From: Cheilinus undulatus
Taxonomy: Eukaryota > Chordata > Actinopteri > Labriformes > Labridae
DNA: 64,000 nt
Assembly (NCBI RefSeq): GCF_018320785.1
Contig: NC_054866.1
Span: 27,505,000 to 27,568,999 of the forward strand
Direction of reading: 5' to 3'
The position numbers and the translations under genes are program-made. Below are positions 1 to 12,839 of this stretch, piece by piece. Numbering within the stretch: position 1 is the first letter of the stretch; each line of letters starts with the position of its first letter. The notes under the pieces are model-generated. The model saw only the letters and a list, made by a program, of their open reading frames with translations. It was not told where the DNA came from and searched no databases.

Positions 1-699
1 TGACAAAAGAGGGTAAATGAAGCAAAATATGGTGAAAATTTTATTTGCAAACAAACAGACAGATGGAGGAGTGAGTGTAGAAAAGAAAATAGATCTTGAA
101 AGGTATTTAATGCAAGAGATTTCTTTTTCAAGCAAGGACTGCAGTTCTTGCCTCTTCTAAATGATATCTGATTACATTCATCCCTTTTGGTTTCAGCTCA
201 CTGTCATTTTGCACCCCATTATATTCAAGGAAAGTTAACAGTAGCTGTATTTCACACAAGGCTAAGCGAAAGCCATCATTTTTAGGTTATTTTACAATTT
301 ATATATTTCATTTTACGTTCCATCAAGACTTCCATCAAAGTTCAAAATGCTGTCTTATACAAATAATAATCTTAAAAATATCTTCTTGTGAGGGGTTATC
401 TACTAACAGGGTTTCCTGACATTCAAGTGGTTAGCTCAATATGGCCTATATTCAACATTAAAAGAACAAAACTTGTTGATAGTAAAATCTATCCCCTACC
501 ACAGTGGTTTCCAACCATTTTCTTTAGGGAACCCCTTGCTTGTTTCAAAGACAAGCTGACCCCCCTAAACCCTATCAAAAAATGATATCAACATACTGTT
601 ACCGAAAATCAACATCCATTTAATTGTTTTATTGATAAAATCCTAAGGTAATGACTCTTCACAGGTTTTTCTAACCTGATATCTATCCTCCAGGTTTAC
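1..699. other. gene-free DNA, no recognised feature
   Basis: AT-rich sequence without a supported ORF or a repeat I can name. Confidence 0.6.
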
Positions 700-1555
700 A
701 CCAGACAACTGTTGCGTCTACTCAGCAGTAGGTGGATCAGCTCACAGGTGGGTCCAGACTCACTGTGTCTGTGGCATCCATTTGGAGCTCACTACTGTGA
801 AGATCTGCCCAATGAAACAGCTCAAAGATGCCAGACCATTGTTTCTTGATATCTGACTCATCTGTAAGGATCATGTCATCTGTAAGGACTGCAGAGCAAT
901 GCTGAGAGGATACAGCTGCCTGAGGCTCTGTATGGCCAGGCGGACTGCTCAGTCCCTAAGCAGTCTCAAGTGTCCACCTACCAGTACATAGTCAATCTCA
1001 TTCTTCATGACACCATCAAGCCCAGTGCCAAATCAGGTCTCCAGAACCATGATCCAGCGATCCTAAAGATCAGACTGATGCCAAAGTCTAGTAGCATTAA
1101 AGAACTCTCCTGTAATTGTCCAGAGCTGTGTGGACAAACACATGCCTCATAGCCCTGCCTGTCATTGGCAGTAGTAGCACTGAAGTCACCAAAAACAATC
1201 AAGGCATCACCCCTGAGTACTGAATCTAACACCAAGTTGAGTATGGTGTAGAACGCTTTCTTTGCAGAGAGATCACTCAACCCTGTTGGAGCATAGACTG
1301 CGACGAATGAGACTGAGTCCAATAACAGGGTCATTCTGGCGTGCAGCAAATGCTCATTGACAGGCCTTACCTCCAATATCAATGGGGCCAGTCAGCTCAC
1401 AACCGCTGGACCAGTAGGTGTACACCAGTTTTGGCAGTACCAGGACTCACCTCAGGCAAGTCAGCAACAGGAAACCCAAGCCAAGTCAGCTCCCTTGATA
1501 TCACAGGAATGTGAGAGTCCTCCTGAAGAGAAGTCATGTTCCAGGCACTGACTTA
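700..1555 (-). mobile_element. LINE (non-LTR retrotransposon) fragment, endonuclease domain
   Basis: Read on the minus strand, an open segment (1382-1005) carries APE-type endonuclease hallmarks: VAVYAPTGLSD, then VFGDFSATTANDRQGYE and RIAGSWFWRPDL. Weaker homology continues on both sides in shifted frames: VMKNEIDYVLV beyond 1005, and upstream residues before 1382. This matches the 'craniofacial development protein 2-like' LINE endonucleases common in fish. Stops and frameshifts show it is dead. Its reverse-transcriptase half is absent here. The clade is not assigned. Confidence 0.8.
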
Positions 1556-1861
1556 ACAACACTTCCTCAAATTGAGCTAAAACAGCTGTGAACCAGTCGA
1601 CAACACCTCAGCACCACCAGCAATAGTCAGTCTACCTGATCAATGCTTGTGCAGTGATTTCCTTCTCATCATGTGAGGGGCATCTCATCTGTCAGCTGCA
1701 GCTTCAGGAGGACTACCCCTTTGAAAATCTTTCAGGTGTTTACCTGAGATGTAATTTTAGGGCGTGGGGGTGCAAACGCTTTGAACCAAGAATCCGAAGG
1801 CAAGGGACGCCCAACCCTGTTTCAGCTACATTAGCAACTGCCTTCACCCCATGATACCTTG

Positions 1862-2435
1862 GCCCTGTCCACACGGAGACGAATTCAGGAGTATATGCAA
1901 AAGTTTTTTGTCTTATCATTGTTTCATCCACATGGAAACAGCATTTCGGGAGGCCTTTAACACCACTTTTTGAAAGCAGGTACCAGAGTGAACAAATCTG
2001 TAAATGTTTACCATTTCATCTCTGTGTGGACGGCCAACGGCATCTTTCCTGAAACGATTACGTCACACATAGCGTAGCCCACTTATGCCGCATGCGCATG
2101 TCAAACCAAAACAACAGTGGCGGATTACAGGGTGTGTTCGTGCTGCAGAAGCTATTGGGCTTGGTATGACTTTTACAGGAAAAGCTGATGCTCCTTTACC
2201 ACCACAGCGAACAACATATACCATGTATTCTAAAATCTAGCACGGAGAACAACCAGAAGGGCAACTAGGAGAAAGTTTGCAGCAGTTCTCTGTGATCTAC
2301 CTCTCTCTTTTGGTGCATTTCCGTGGTAGCAATACCATGCTTCTGCGGACATTTCCTGAAATGACTCCGTATTTATGGAAAACTTTTTCAAAACAAAACA
2401 GAAATATAATGTTTGTATCTCTGTGTGGACAAGGC
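1862..2435. mobile_element. Non-autonomous DNA transposon (574 bp) with terminal inverted repeats
   Basis: Left end reads gccctgtccacacggagac and the reverse complement of the right end reads gccttgtccacacagagat, so the termini are imperfect inverted repeats. Both sides are flanked by CCTTG (1857-1861 and 2436-2440), a candidate 5-bp target duplication. The sequence resembles a widespread fish repeat beginning with tgtccacacggagacg. It has no transposase. The overlapping ORFs on both strands are products of the repeat. Confidence 0.7.
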
Positions 2436-2440
2436 CCTTG

Positions 2441-3640
2441 TGTGAATTCTGGGTGTGACTTCTGGTGCCCTCTGTCTCTGAATAAGGAACTGGGGCTTTA
2501 CATTTCAACAATAAAGATAAAAACAAAAAAAAAGTTCAAAGTCATCTGCCACACGTCAAAGGCATAATGTGATTATTTTGCTGCCTGCTACTGTCAAAAG
2601 ATGAGAGGACATTATAAAGACATGTCCTCATATAATAAACAAAACCAAATAGACTATTGTTCATTTTATTAGCTCAGTATCAGTATTTACTCAGTAAAAA
2701 AGTGGGTTGTGTTGTTAAAAGAGAGGGTGCACAGCCTTTCATACTTTAAAGCAGATGTAGAGGTCAGGCAGAATCTTAACATGTCTCATCACCATGTCTG
2801 GGTTGTACTTTCACTGTCATTGCTGTTAGCTGCTGGCCCGTCAGCACAAAAACACAAACAGCTTACACTGCTTACCACTAATAATAAACCAATAAAGCTC
2901 AACATAAATATCAGCATGGATACTTTAGCATGCATCAACAAATATTTCAGTGTTTGGATGATCCAAAATTCTCCTTTTTTTCACACTGACTTAAAGTTTA
3001 TCACTAAAAATATAATCTAGTTGAATATCTGTTACAATGAAGCAGTGTTGGCTAAATTGAGGGGCTGCTATATCACTGGAATTTTCACAATTGTGTACAG
3101 TCACATCTACAGATGAGCCCCTGGGAATAAGGTGGATACAACATAACATTATTTATGTATAACTCCACTTGCTTTCTTTTTCAGAGCTTTGTAGTGTGTC
3201 TGAGAGACTGTGACTATTGGCCTGTAAGTCAAGGTATTAAGCTTTACCTTTCTCTTTTTGACGGCAATGCCTTACACACAAACACATGATTCACAGTCCC
3301 AAGTGTAACATGTTTCTCTCTGTGTGGTCAAAAAACAAGGTCAATCCCAACATCTTGGGCATGCCAACTCCACAGGCGACCATGCTAGCCAGGTCATTAA
3401 ACAGACCATCTGTCAGTTTACAGGAATTCAGCCACCCCAGCACAGTAAGAGACACCATATGTGAACATGTGTAAAGAAACATGAATTTACATAAACGTAA
3501 TGTGAACGGTTGCACAAACAAAAACTGAAGACAGACCCATGAGTGGAGGCCATTGGAAATAAACATACCATAGCCCACTTGGCTTTCATTTAGAGTTTTT
3601 TGGTTTTTTTTTTTTTTGTTTCTGTTTTTTTTTTTTTTTT
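2441..3640. other. gene-free DNA ending in T-rich tracts
   Basis: No coding or repeat match apart from interrupted poly-T tracts at about 3600-3640. These abut the truncated Tc1 copy that follows, at its broken side. Confidence 0.5.
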
Positions 3641-4392
3641 GCAAATTTCAGACAGGCTTTCCTGTGTTTAACTCTGAGTAGAGGATTCTGTCTAGCCAGT
3701 CTGCCATAAGCCTAGATCAGTGAGGGGTTGCAGTGATGGTTGTCCTTCTGGATCTTCGTCCCATCTCTATACAGGATCTGTGGAGCTCAGCCAGTGACCA
3801 TTAGGTTCTTGGTCACCTCTGATGCTAAGGCCTTTTCCCCCTGTTTGCTCAGTTTGGCTGGGTGGCCAGCTCTAGGAAGAGACCTGGTTGTGCCAAACTT
3901 CTTCCATTTGAGAATTATGGAGGCCACAGTGCTCTTGAGAACTTTCAGTGTAACAGGATATTTGCAGCCTTCCCCATATCTGCGCCTTGAATGAATCTTG
4001 TCTCTAAGATCAGAAACAGTGTCCTTTCACCTCATGGCTTGGTTTTTGCTCTGATAAGCACTGTCATCTGTGAGGCCTTCCATAGAGACAGGTGTGCCTT
4101 TCCAGATCGCGTCCAATCAATTTATTTTACCACAGGTGGACTCTAATTAAGGTGTAGAAACATTGCAATAACCATCAAGAAAAATGTGAGGAACCGGAGC
4201 TAAATTTCAAGTGTTTTGCAAAGGGTCTGATTACATATGTCAATGTGATATTTCAGTTTTTATTTATTTTTCATAAAGATGCAAAAAATTCTAAAACATT
4301 CCTATTACTTTTCATGAAAAAAATGCATCAGGCTGCAATGTAACAAAAGTGAAAAAAGTGAAGGAGAATATGAAAACTTTCCCAACTCACTG
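3641..4392 (-). mobile_element. Tc1-like transposon, 3' half missing
   Basis: The 5' end on the minus strand is at 4392 (cagtgagttgggaaagt), resembling the salmonid-type Tc1 terminus. The 5' non-coding zone and the start of the transposase follow. The conserved stretch around aagtttggcacaaccagg is readable but full of stops. Sequence similarity stops at about 3641 next to an A-rich junction, so the catalytic DDE region is gone. Confidence 0.8.
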
Positions 4393-6296
4393 AACGTAAA
4401 GTTAGAACAACTCATACTGGTGGCAAATTTGTGTTCCCTGTAAACTGTGTGCAAAATATTTCCATTCTCCTGTTCCTGTCAAACCTTTAATGTGGATAAG
4501 TAATTAAATATTTTGTATCACCGAGTGAATCATCCTTCTGCATATCATATCTGTAGAAAAATTAATACCATCATTTTAATTTACCTGCTACTGGGATAAT
4601 ATATCAATAAAACCCAGAGGCTGTTATCACTGAAGATTTAAAATTAACCATCCCTCTGTCTCATTTTTTATAAGCTGCAATATATATAAGGCTCTAAATC
4701 CACCATGGCAGATAATCTTGGCAAAATAAGAGGACTGCGATGCTCTGTAAGTCTTCATACTAAATTTAACCTTGACATTTAAATTTGCATGTTAATTTGA
4801 ACTGATGAAAGGAAGGTTAAAATTAAACGCTCCTGTTGTACTTAGTGTCACAAAGAGCAGGTACTGTATCTCATAGGACTGACTCATGGTTGGATTTTAT
4901 TTCACAGTGACATTTAGCTTGGCTTAATCATACACTTCAGCATACATACCAGAGCTGTTATGATGCTCAGTACCTGGTTATGAAAACAAAAGTCAGACAT
5001 TATTCTAATAATCATTCAAATCATTTGTTCCACATGAAAATGCGCACAAAGTAGAACATCATGCTTCATAGTACCAACTTTATTTCCCACTTAATGATGT
5101 CACTTCACCAGTTTTTACAAAGCTGCTTCTGCCTGTTGGTTCTTTCTCCCCTAACTTTGAACAGATTTGTGGATGAGTGTTTGAAAGCTCTTAATCTCCA
5201 TGTTCGGCTGATCAGTTTTCCAGCTGTCTGGATTCTGCTTGAAGACTGGCTGGAGCGCAAAGCGTCTCCTTTTGCCAGACTTGAATCTTTGCCATGCAAG
5301 TTTTTCAACAGCAGCTCTTTACCTGCAGTGATGCTGGTGATGGGTGTGTTCCTATTGTTTGTGTCACACTAGTTTTCCACTTCTTCATGCAGTGATATTC
5401 TTAGAGGGGGTGGACAAGCTGTTTAGATCCTGAGAACTGGAAGCACCACAGCTAACTTTCAGTTGAAGATTTACAAGAATCCTTGTCCAGCAAGTGTGTG
5501 AAACAGTTTAGTTTGTGGTTTAGACAGTTTAATTCATGACTACTCTTGCATCTTGGTGCCACTTTAGGACGTCTGTGCAGATGGCATGTTTTGTGAGCCT
5601 AAATGTTGTTCTCACAAGAGAAAGAAAGCGAGTGAACAGGACATGAGAAGATGCAACAAATGTTTCTTTTTCTCCATGCAAAGTTGCCTCTTGCCGGAGT
5701 CAGCCAATGATCTTGGCAAATTTGTTTTCTGGCATTTTCCTGGTGTAATTAACAGATTTTTATAAAATTCCAAAAACCTTGGTATTTCTTTAACTGATTT
5801 GATTTGGTTGCTCTATATATCTTTTGTAGAGACGATTGTTTTCAGCCTCCGCATTTATCAAGTTTCTGCAGGGAGGTATTTAATACAGCAAAATAGACTG
5901 CTCATTTTGTCATGGTGTTTATATCCAGGTCAGCAAAGTACAGGACATTAACTTTTTGTCCTTTGTCAGCCTGAAAGTGAATCAGAAACATTTCATGGGA
6001 AGGAAATCACTGCTGTGTTAACAGCATTGTGTGGATAATCAAAGTTCAACTTATGTCTGAGTATTTCACGTATGATGTATAACTTAATAATAATTAGACA
6101 CAATTTTCTTAATGTCAGGTCAGTAAAAATGACATTTCTTTACATTAGGATTAAAAAGAAAGTCTTCATCTCTCTTCAGCAGAAACGCATGCTGTGGCTC
6201 TTAAAAGAAGCAGCACACAGATAGAAGCATGCCAGCCAGACTTCAGCCTGAAACTGTCCCAGACTGAAAAGAGATCAACTGTTATTATTACTAAGA
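4393..6296. other. gene-free DNA
   Basis: Open stretches on both strands at 5061-5372 have no recognisable domain and no splice context. No repeat could be named. Confidence 0.5.
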
Positions 6297-6435
6297 AATA
6301 GAATCAGAATCATCTTTACTGGGCAAGTATGTTTACGCAACAAGGAATTTGACTCTGGTTAGCTTTGCTCTCAATGTACAGAAAATAAATGTCAAATACA
6401 AAAATAAATAAAACTTAAAAAAAAAAAAAAAAAAA
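6297..6435 (+). repeat. Dispersed fish repeat fragment with poly-A end
   Basis: Contains atctttactgggcaagtatg and acaaggaatttgactctggt, the hallmark of a common teleost 3'-tail repeat (probably LINE-derived), followed by a poly-A run at 6417-6435. A second copy is at about 61.62 kb. Confidence 0.65.
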
Positions 6436-6723
6436 TATGGTTTAATTGTCTACAAGCTTTTATAAGTATTTTTTCTAATATATACAAGTCCATGGGCAGT
6501 GTTAGTATGGTTGCAAAATTTGTAAATGGTGAAAGGATGCTAAGTAGACATGAACAGAAGTATATTCAAGGATGTAGGCAGATTTCTACATAGTCGATAA
6601 GATCATTGATGTTAGCTGAATAGTTTGAATGTGCATATGAGGTGAGGCTTTTACCACAGTAAGACACAGGGTGTGAGCAAACTCTACATTCGTGCATGCA
6701 GCTCTGGCCCACCTCAGATCCTT

Positions 6724-7824
6724 CAGTGCCTATAAAAAGTATTCACCCCCTTGGGTGTTTTACCCTTTAATTGATTTATTAATCAATCACAGTCAATGTA
6801 ATTGGGCTTTTCTGACTATTAAAAAACTCTTTAATGTCAATGAGAAAACAGATTTCTACAAAATAATGTATATTAAATAAAAATAGGTCATGTAAAAATA
6901 AGTGATTGCCTAAATGTTCACCCTTTATAAAGTGACTGACCTAATTCAACAGAGGTCCAGCCAGCTGCTGCTAGTAGTCTCACAGTGAAATGGGGATCAA
7001 AGGTCCAGTCACTGGTTAATCAGTATGGCTACTATTACACCATGAAGACAAAAGAAAACTCCAAGCAACTCAGAGAAAAGGTTACTAAAAGTATAAGTCA
7101 GGGGATGGATACAAAAAAATCCATGGTACACAACTTCTCCTGGAGTTCAGTTAAATCCATCATCAAGAAATGGAATGAAAATGGCACATGTGTAAGTCTG
7201 CCTAGATTCAAGCCACTGTTGACGAAAACATGTGAAATCTTTTCTTGAGTTTGCCAAAAGTCATGTGGGAGCTACCATGATCAAGTGGAAGAAAGTTCTC
7301 TGGTCTGATGAGACCAAAATTATGCTTTTTGGCCATCAGACAAAGATCTATGTTTGGCAGACACCAAGCACTGCACATCACCACACACACACCATACTCA
7401 CTGAGAAGCATAGTGGTGGCAGCATCATCCTGGAAGGCTTGTAAAGATAGTCCTTGAGGACAATCTTATTCAGTCTGTAAGAGAACTACGGCTTGGGAGA
7501 TGATTTATTCACAAGCAAGACAATGACCCGAAGTATTCAGTAAAGCTATATTGAAATGGTTTAGAGACAAAAAGGTGAATGTTCTGGAGTGGCCAAGTCA
7601 AATTCCCAGACCTCAATCCAAAAGAGAATTTGTTGCTGGACTTGACAAGACTTGAGTAGTTTTGCAAAGATGAGTGGCATAAAATTGCATTGTCCAGATG
7701 TGCAGAAATCTGCTTCACTTTGATATCAAAGAGTTTTTTAATCAAAAATCCAAATTATATCGACCATAATTGATTACTAAAATGGTTAAGCGCCCAAGGG
7801 ATAGAATACTTTTTATATTCACAG
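6724..7824 (+). mobile_element. Tc1-like transposon, internally deleted (family A, copy 1)
   Basis: Left end cagtgcctataaaaagtatt and the reverse complement of the right end ctgtgaatataaaaagtatt are inverted repeats. A TA follows the right end, but the left TA is lost. Plus-strand transposase pieces include KKVLWSDETKIMLFGHQTKI, with the first catalytic Asp codon at 7307-7309. The glycine-rich core is partly deleted and later parts are frameshifted. The same family recurs at 38.9 and 53.7 kb. Confidence 0.88.
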
Positions 7825-9489
7825 TAAATGTTCTGTTGATGGCAGCTGAGGGACAGAACTACTTAACCAGACACTGTCAGGTGAGGCATAACATAATCCT
7901 ACATAATCTGCCTTCAAAAGACAGTCTGTATGCATCAATTGACTTATTGTGTTTTTTGAACAAGGAACCATTTACTCTTTATGAGAAATTTCATTTTTAA
8001 TTCTGTCTGGGCCTGTATAATTTTTTGTAGAGGCCTTTGGACTCCTGACTCATTATCCAAACAGAGCCAGTGGTAAGATAAAAACTTAATAGGCAGTGTA
8101 CAGTGATTTATTCTTAGGAGCAGGATTTGGTTCTCCTCTCTTTGCATGTCTCAGTAAGTAGCTGAAGGGCTTGTCTAACACAGAATGAGCTGGTTTAATA
8201 CTGCCAAAATTTCTGGAAAACTATAAGGGACTTTAAAACAATACTTATTCCTAAAAGTTAAGATATGGGATCTCTTTTGTCAATTAAATAGAGTTTAATA
8301 AATTTTCCATAACATAGTCAAAACACGTTGCATGTATACACTGAGTTCTTTACCAGAAAAAAAACATTCACTGCACAAGATACTGATGTCAGCAACCGCT
8401 GGAAATCTTGTCAAGTATAGCATCTTGGTTTGGATTGATGGAAATTTGTTTCTGCTTACATCATGCCCTCCTTTTCTTCCACAAGTAGTTAAACCTCTGG
8501 ACCACACTCCATGCATCAACTGCTGCATCCACTTTCCAAATCTTGGGTGCTTTTCCAGTCCCAGATTATGCTCAAAGCTGCTGATTTTTGAGAGGAAAGC
8601 TTTCAGCAGAGCCTGGGAGGCCATGGAGATTGGGGACACACAGTGATGCTCTCAGGTCAGTGTCCCAGTTAGATTTCCTTTGATTTTAGACAGTGTAATC
8701 AGGTTGACTGCAGTTAAACTGTAGATATTGAGTATTGGCCTTCAAAACTGGTTGTGTGGATTTCCTTAGTGATGCTGTTATGCTAGGTGAAAACATTTTT
8801 TCATTTATAAAACTGGGTTTGTTACTCAAACCTTCTATACAGATGCCTATTGAGGGATTTCTTCTTAAGACTTGAACTGTGAAAGGCATTTATTCTTCCC
8901 CTCCACAAAACCCTAACACTTACATGCATCACCACAAATAAACTCAGGATCTTGTGATGGCTGCAGTGTCTAATGTGTCTACCTTTTCTCTCCACATACT
9001 CAAGAATGCTTGGCCTTGCCAGATCCCCTGCATTTGCTTGACCTGATGTTAACAGTAAAGAAAAAAGCACTTAGTAACAAAAGTTCAGCGAGAAAGTGTC
9101 TTTCCAACAGCTGTCAGGAAATCCTCCGGCTAATAAAGTGCAATACTCTATTTGATCACTTTATTATTCTGTCTGCCAAGCCTTTTAATGTAATTTTATC
9201 AGTATTGAAAGGAATTAAAAGGGTGAATCCATTTTTGTTTCTTTAAAAAGACATAGTGGCCACCACACTTATCTGACAACCACTTATAACCCTGAAGATT
9301 AAGACTTAACATTAAGAGGCCTTGATAAATTAATATGCACTGTCAAAGATTAGATTTGTGGATTACTCAGTGTTTGGCAACAAAAGCACAGTTGGGGTTG
9401 CCTGTTACATGCTTAAGAGGTTTCAACTTAAGAGGTTTCCCCTGCTAATCTTTTTATTTAAATCCATTTGAAATTAGTTTGAAAGAGTG
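7825..9489. other. gene-free DNA
   Basis: Includes overlapping open stretches on both strands around 8295-8646 without a recognisable domain. Nothing else is supported. Confidence 0.5.
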
Positions 9490-10345
9490 TAAAGATTTGG
9501 ATAGCTTCTGTTGACTTCAAGAAGGTGTTTGACTCGATGAGTAGAGATGCTCCCTGGAGGATTCTGGAGCTCTTGATCCCATATTCACTCATCCAGCTGG
9601 AGTGTCTTTTGGCGATGTCCAAGGCACCGATCTGGACTTTGCTGATGATGCTGTGATCCTTGCATAGACTGTAGATGTCTTTGTGGGGGTTCTTAACTTT
9701 TATGTGAGGAGGCTGCAGCATTGGGAGTGCACATATTCCAGGCTGAAACAAAGATCCAGGCATTTGGGGATGCCTTAGACGCTGCCTCCGAAATCTGTGT
9801 CTGTTAATGTTGAGAGCGTGGAAGTTGTAGAGCAGTTCACCTACCTTGGCAGTGTAATCCAACAAACTGTTGACCACGAGGCTGAGATCAACTGCAGACT
9901 TGGACTCCCTCGTGGGACGATGGGGTCGCTGAGAAAGACAGTCTGGTGTCGTCTGAGCACGCAGACTAAAGTCAGTCTTTTAGTTCTTAGTCCTTGTAGT
10001 CTTGCTGTACTTTTGTGAAGCCTGGACGGTGACTAATGCCCAGAGGTGCCGACCGGGCAAGTTTGTGACAACTTCTTTTTGCCGTATTTTTTGGGCATCA
10101 TTGGAAAGATGGTATGCCTAATGCTGAGGTGAGATGGGAAGGGTCAGCTGCTTGATATGGGAATGGCATTTGCACTTTTATAGGTACCCAGAGGGCTGGT
10201 CCAGAGGAGGCAGCAGGGAGGATATTTGCAGGGATGGGGCATAGGCCTGGCGCAAGCCTGGACTACAGACATCAGGAGGCCAGAGCAGCACAAGACCAAG
10301 GTCGACATGGGAAAGTGCAAAACCAGCATATGTTCCAATACCTTA
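9490..10345 (+). mobile_element. LINE fragment, reverse transcriptase to 3' end
   Basis: Plus-strand reading gives VDFKKVFDSM near 9510 (reverse-transcriptase motif), ADDAVILA near 9640 (the catalytic YADD-type box, here with Ala-Asp-Asp), then VEVVEQFTYLGSVI with EINCRLGLPRGTMGSLRKTV at 9820-9950. A diverged C-terminal tail runs to about 10340. The order matches the 3' half of a fish LINE. Several frameshifts and stops make it non-functional. It could belong to the same family as the endonuclease fragment at 0.7-1.55 kb, but lies on the other strand. Confidence 0.82.
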
Positions 10346-11545
10346 CCTGACCTCTGATGTCTGCTTCAGGGGGTTTATGTTGCATTTATTTTAGATAATT
10401 GTATTTGGGTTATCTGTAATGTCACAAATGTGTCCTTTTTATATGTTAAAATACTTGTTGAGATTTTATGTTTTTTCTAGTAGAGGTTTTCTAGTACTTT
10501 CTACTGTGAGGAGTCCAGTAATTTTAAAATATGTTTAATGTTTTGATACCTGACAAAACTACTGATAAAATGCAGCTACTGTGCTTATTCCAGGTAAACC
10601 CTCATGGACATTAATGCAATAATCAATTTGCACGTTCCTAATTCAATACATTTAATGAATGGAATCAATATATCTCACAAGTTATCTTAGTAAGGTTAAG
10701 AACTTGTATTTTTTTCCACAGCTAGTTTGAGATCATTTATTTTCTTTGAAAGTTTTTCCCTGTAACTACACACATTGGCAGAGGATTCTGTTACACTTTG
10801 TCATCACTAAACTATATCGTAGCATCACATGCTTTTAACAACTGTTATAAGATGTGTCACAATCTTCCTCTGACACTAATCACACTAGTGTCAGCAGAAT
10901 TAGCTGTGACTCATGTTAAGCTGTGAAACATGATGTTTGCCTTTGTCAAGTGGATTAATATCAGATGATCTCATCCCTGCCCCCTTCCTGTCATTGCACT
11001 TTTTTCAGTAAGTCCACATCTACCACAAAATGTCATACATAGTTTATAAAGATTTATTATTTTATCAAGAACATATGCGGTATTGTCCCATGAGTCATAC
11101 ATTCATTTATATGCATCTTCATTTTCTAGTCTTACTCTCTATTGGAAAGATGACCAATAATAAAGACTATTTGAGGAACTGTGACACTGGATCCCCTCAT
11201 GGCTCCTTTTCCTTCACTGATTGCTCCTTTTCTTACCCTTCTTGATATTTATTCTCATAAATATAAGCAAACCTGATGCAAGCTTTTCCACTTTTGTTTT
11301 CCTCTTCAACCCTCCTCTTTCTGTGATACTTTGACTGTTACTACACTCAGTCTACTATCTTCCTCTTCATTTTCACCACTCCACTGCTTCTCTCCCGTAT
11401 GTTTACCACAGTCCTCCTGTTCTAGTACTTTGTAAGCTCTCTTATGTTTATATACGGAAGTGTGCAGAGGAGAGTAGTGTGCAATGCTTAGAAGCTGCTG
11501 CTTATGTCAGTAAATGTTTGTTTATTAGATGTTTATTTCTTGGTA

Positions 11546-11559
11546 ACAGCAGGGGGCAC
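11546..11559 (+). promoter_or_regulatory. CTCF-like motif
   Basis: acagcagggggcac matches 13 of 14 positions of the CTCF core consensus CCASYAGRKGGCRS. It lies 1.4 kb upstream of the vps53 start. A single motif match is weak evidence. Confidence 0.35.
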
Positions 11560-12597
11560 TGCTGCTCCTTTAATACACATGCCTGCACAGTCAGGGCAAT
11601 ATGTTACTGAAACAGTGGGAGGCTATTTCTTGGCGGCATTTGTTAAAAAAGACCATTCAAACTATAAAACTATCACTGCAAGAAGAAGCCAGAACATTGA
11701 ATCATATTACTTATCTGAAAGACAATGAGGTATTAAGATCAGAACAGGGCTATGGGGGGTTTTAAAGACTGAAGACAGTGTGGAAAGAGCTTGTGAGGCT
11801 GTGTAAAATTTAATTAAACTATTCTGAGAGAAGATTTAGTGTCCTTACCTCATTCAGGAAGAATAAAAATTCAAAAGACTTAGTTTTCAGAGTGAGCTCT
11901 AGCATTATTCTGAGTCTCTGAAAAATACACATAGCCTTTAGTATTATCTGATATGTGATATGACTATGCGTCTTCTGCTAGTTATGCACATGTGAAATTG
12001 TGATCTGTGTAAAGGGAAGTCATCATCTACTTACTTTAAGCAGTTAAGTTGCAAAATAAGAGAATTCCAAGACTGCTTTTAAATATAATTCAGCCACCTT
12101 GAATCTAATTATCTTCTCATTCCAGCTATGGCATTTGGCTCACTGGCATAAAAAAGGCTAACAGGTGTTGAAGTAAATGAGAGGTGAGCCTGAAAACTTA
12201 AAAAGTTTTCTGTCTAAGGAGAAAAGCTACCAGGCTTTCTCCAGACACACTCGCTTGGAGACCAGGTTGAAATGCCTAGCACTTAAAATGCTTAAGCCTT
12301 GTCTCAAAGAAGACGTACCTGAAGATAGCCCAGTGGCGTCTCTCCTCTAAATGTGTATGTGATTGTTTTACAAAGAAAAAAAACATTACCCTTATGCCAA
12401 TTAACATTTCACTCAGACCTTTACAGCTCTCTGTAGAGTCTGATTCCCAGTTGAACAGCTCTTGAGCCAAATTTTATTCTTTTCAATCCAACATAAAAAA
12501 AAATTACCCATCTAAGACATTTATTTCATAATAATGCTAAATAGCTACATCTGTGGGTTGTTCATTATTAAAGCATTTCTTATTGCTTGGGCATAAC

Positions 12598-12671
12598 AAG
12601 TCCAAGGTATGTATTCATTGGGTGAAAAACTAGTTAATGAACCTACTGAAAGCTGTCAAGTCCAAGGTATA
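12598..12671 (+). repeat. 14-bp direct repeat
   Basis: caagtccaaggtat occurs at 12598-12611 and 12658-12671, exactly 60 bp apart; sequence past the second copy (atgtatt) also resembles that past the first. Confidence 0.7.
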
Positions 12672-12839
12672 TGTATTTAAAATAATTAGTAGACCATTCT
12701 AATTAGTTTGACCCTCCATCATGAGTCTAGGCAAAGGAACGGTCCAGATATAAAGATATGTACATGCCTTTTTCTACAGTTTATATGCTCTTTATCTGAG
12801 GAGAGACTCTCAGATTGCATTTGCTGTCTCAAATAGGAG

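Larger units (their letters stand above)
10346..12839. other. gene-free DNA upstream of vps53
   Basis: No gene supported. It holds a CTCF-like motif (11546-11559) and a short direct repeat at 12598-12671. Confidence 0.5.

Noticed and set aside
1740..2567. ORFs around 1740-2567 on both strands as possible small genes
   Set aside because: They lie in or across the inverted-repeat element at 1862-2435 and do not resemble a protein.
8295..8646. Overlapping ORFs of about 104-114 codons on both strands
   Set aside because: No domain or conserved motif, and open frames on both strands argue against selection for either.
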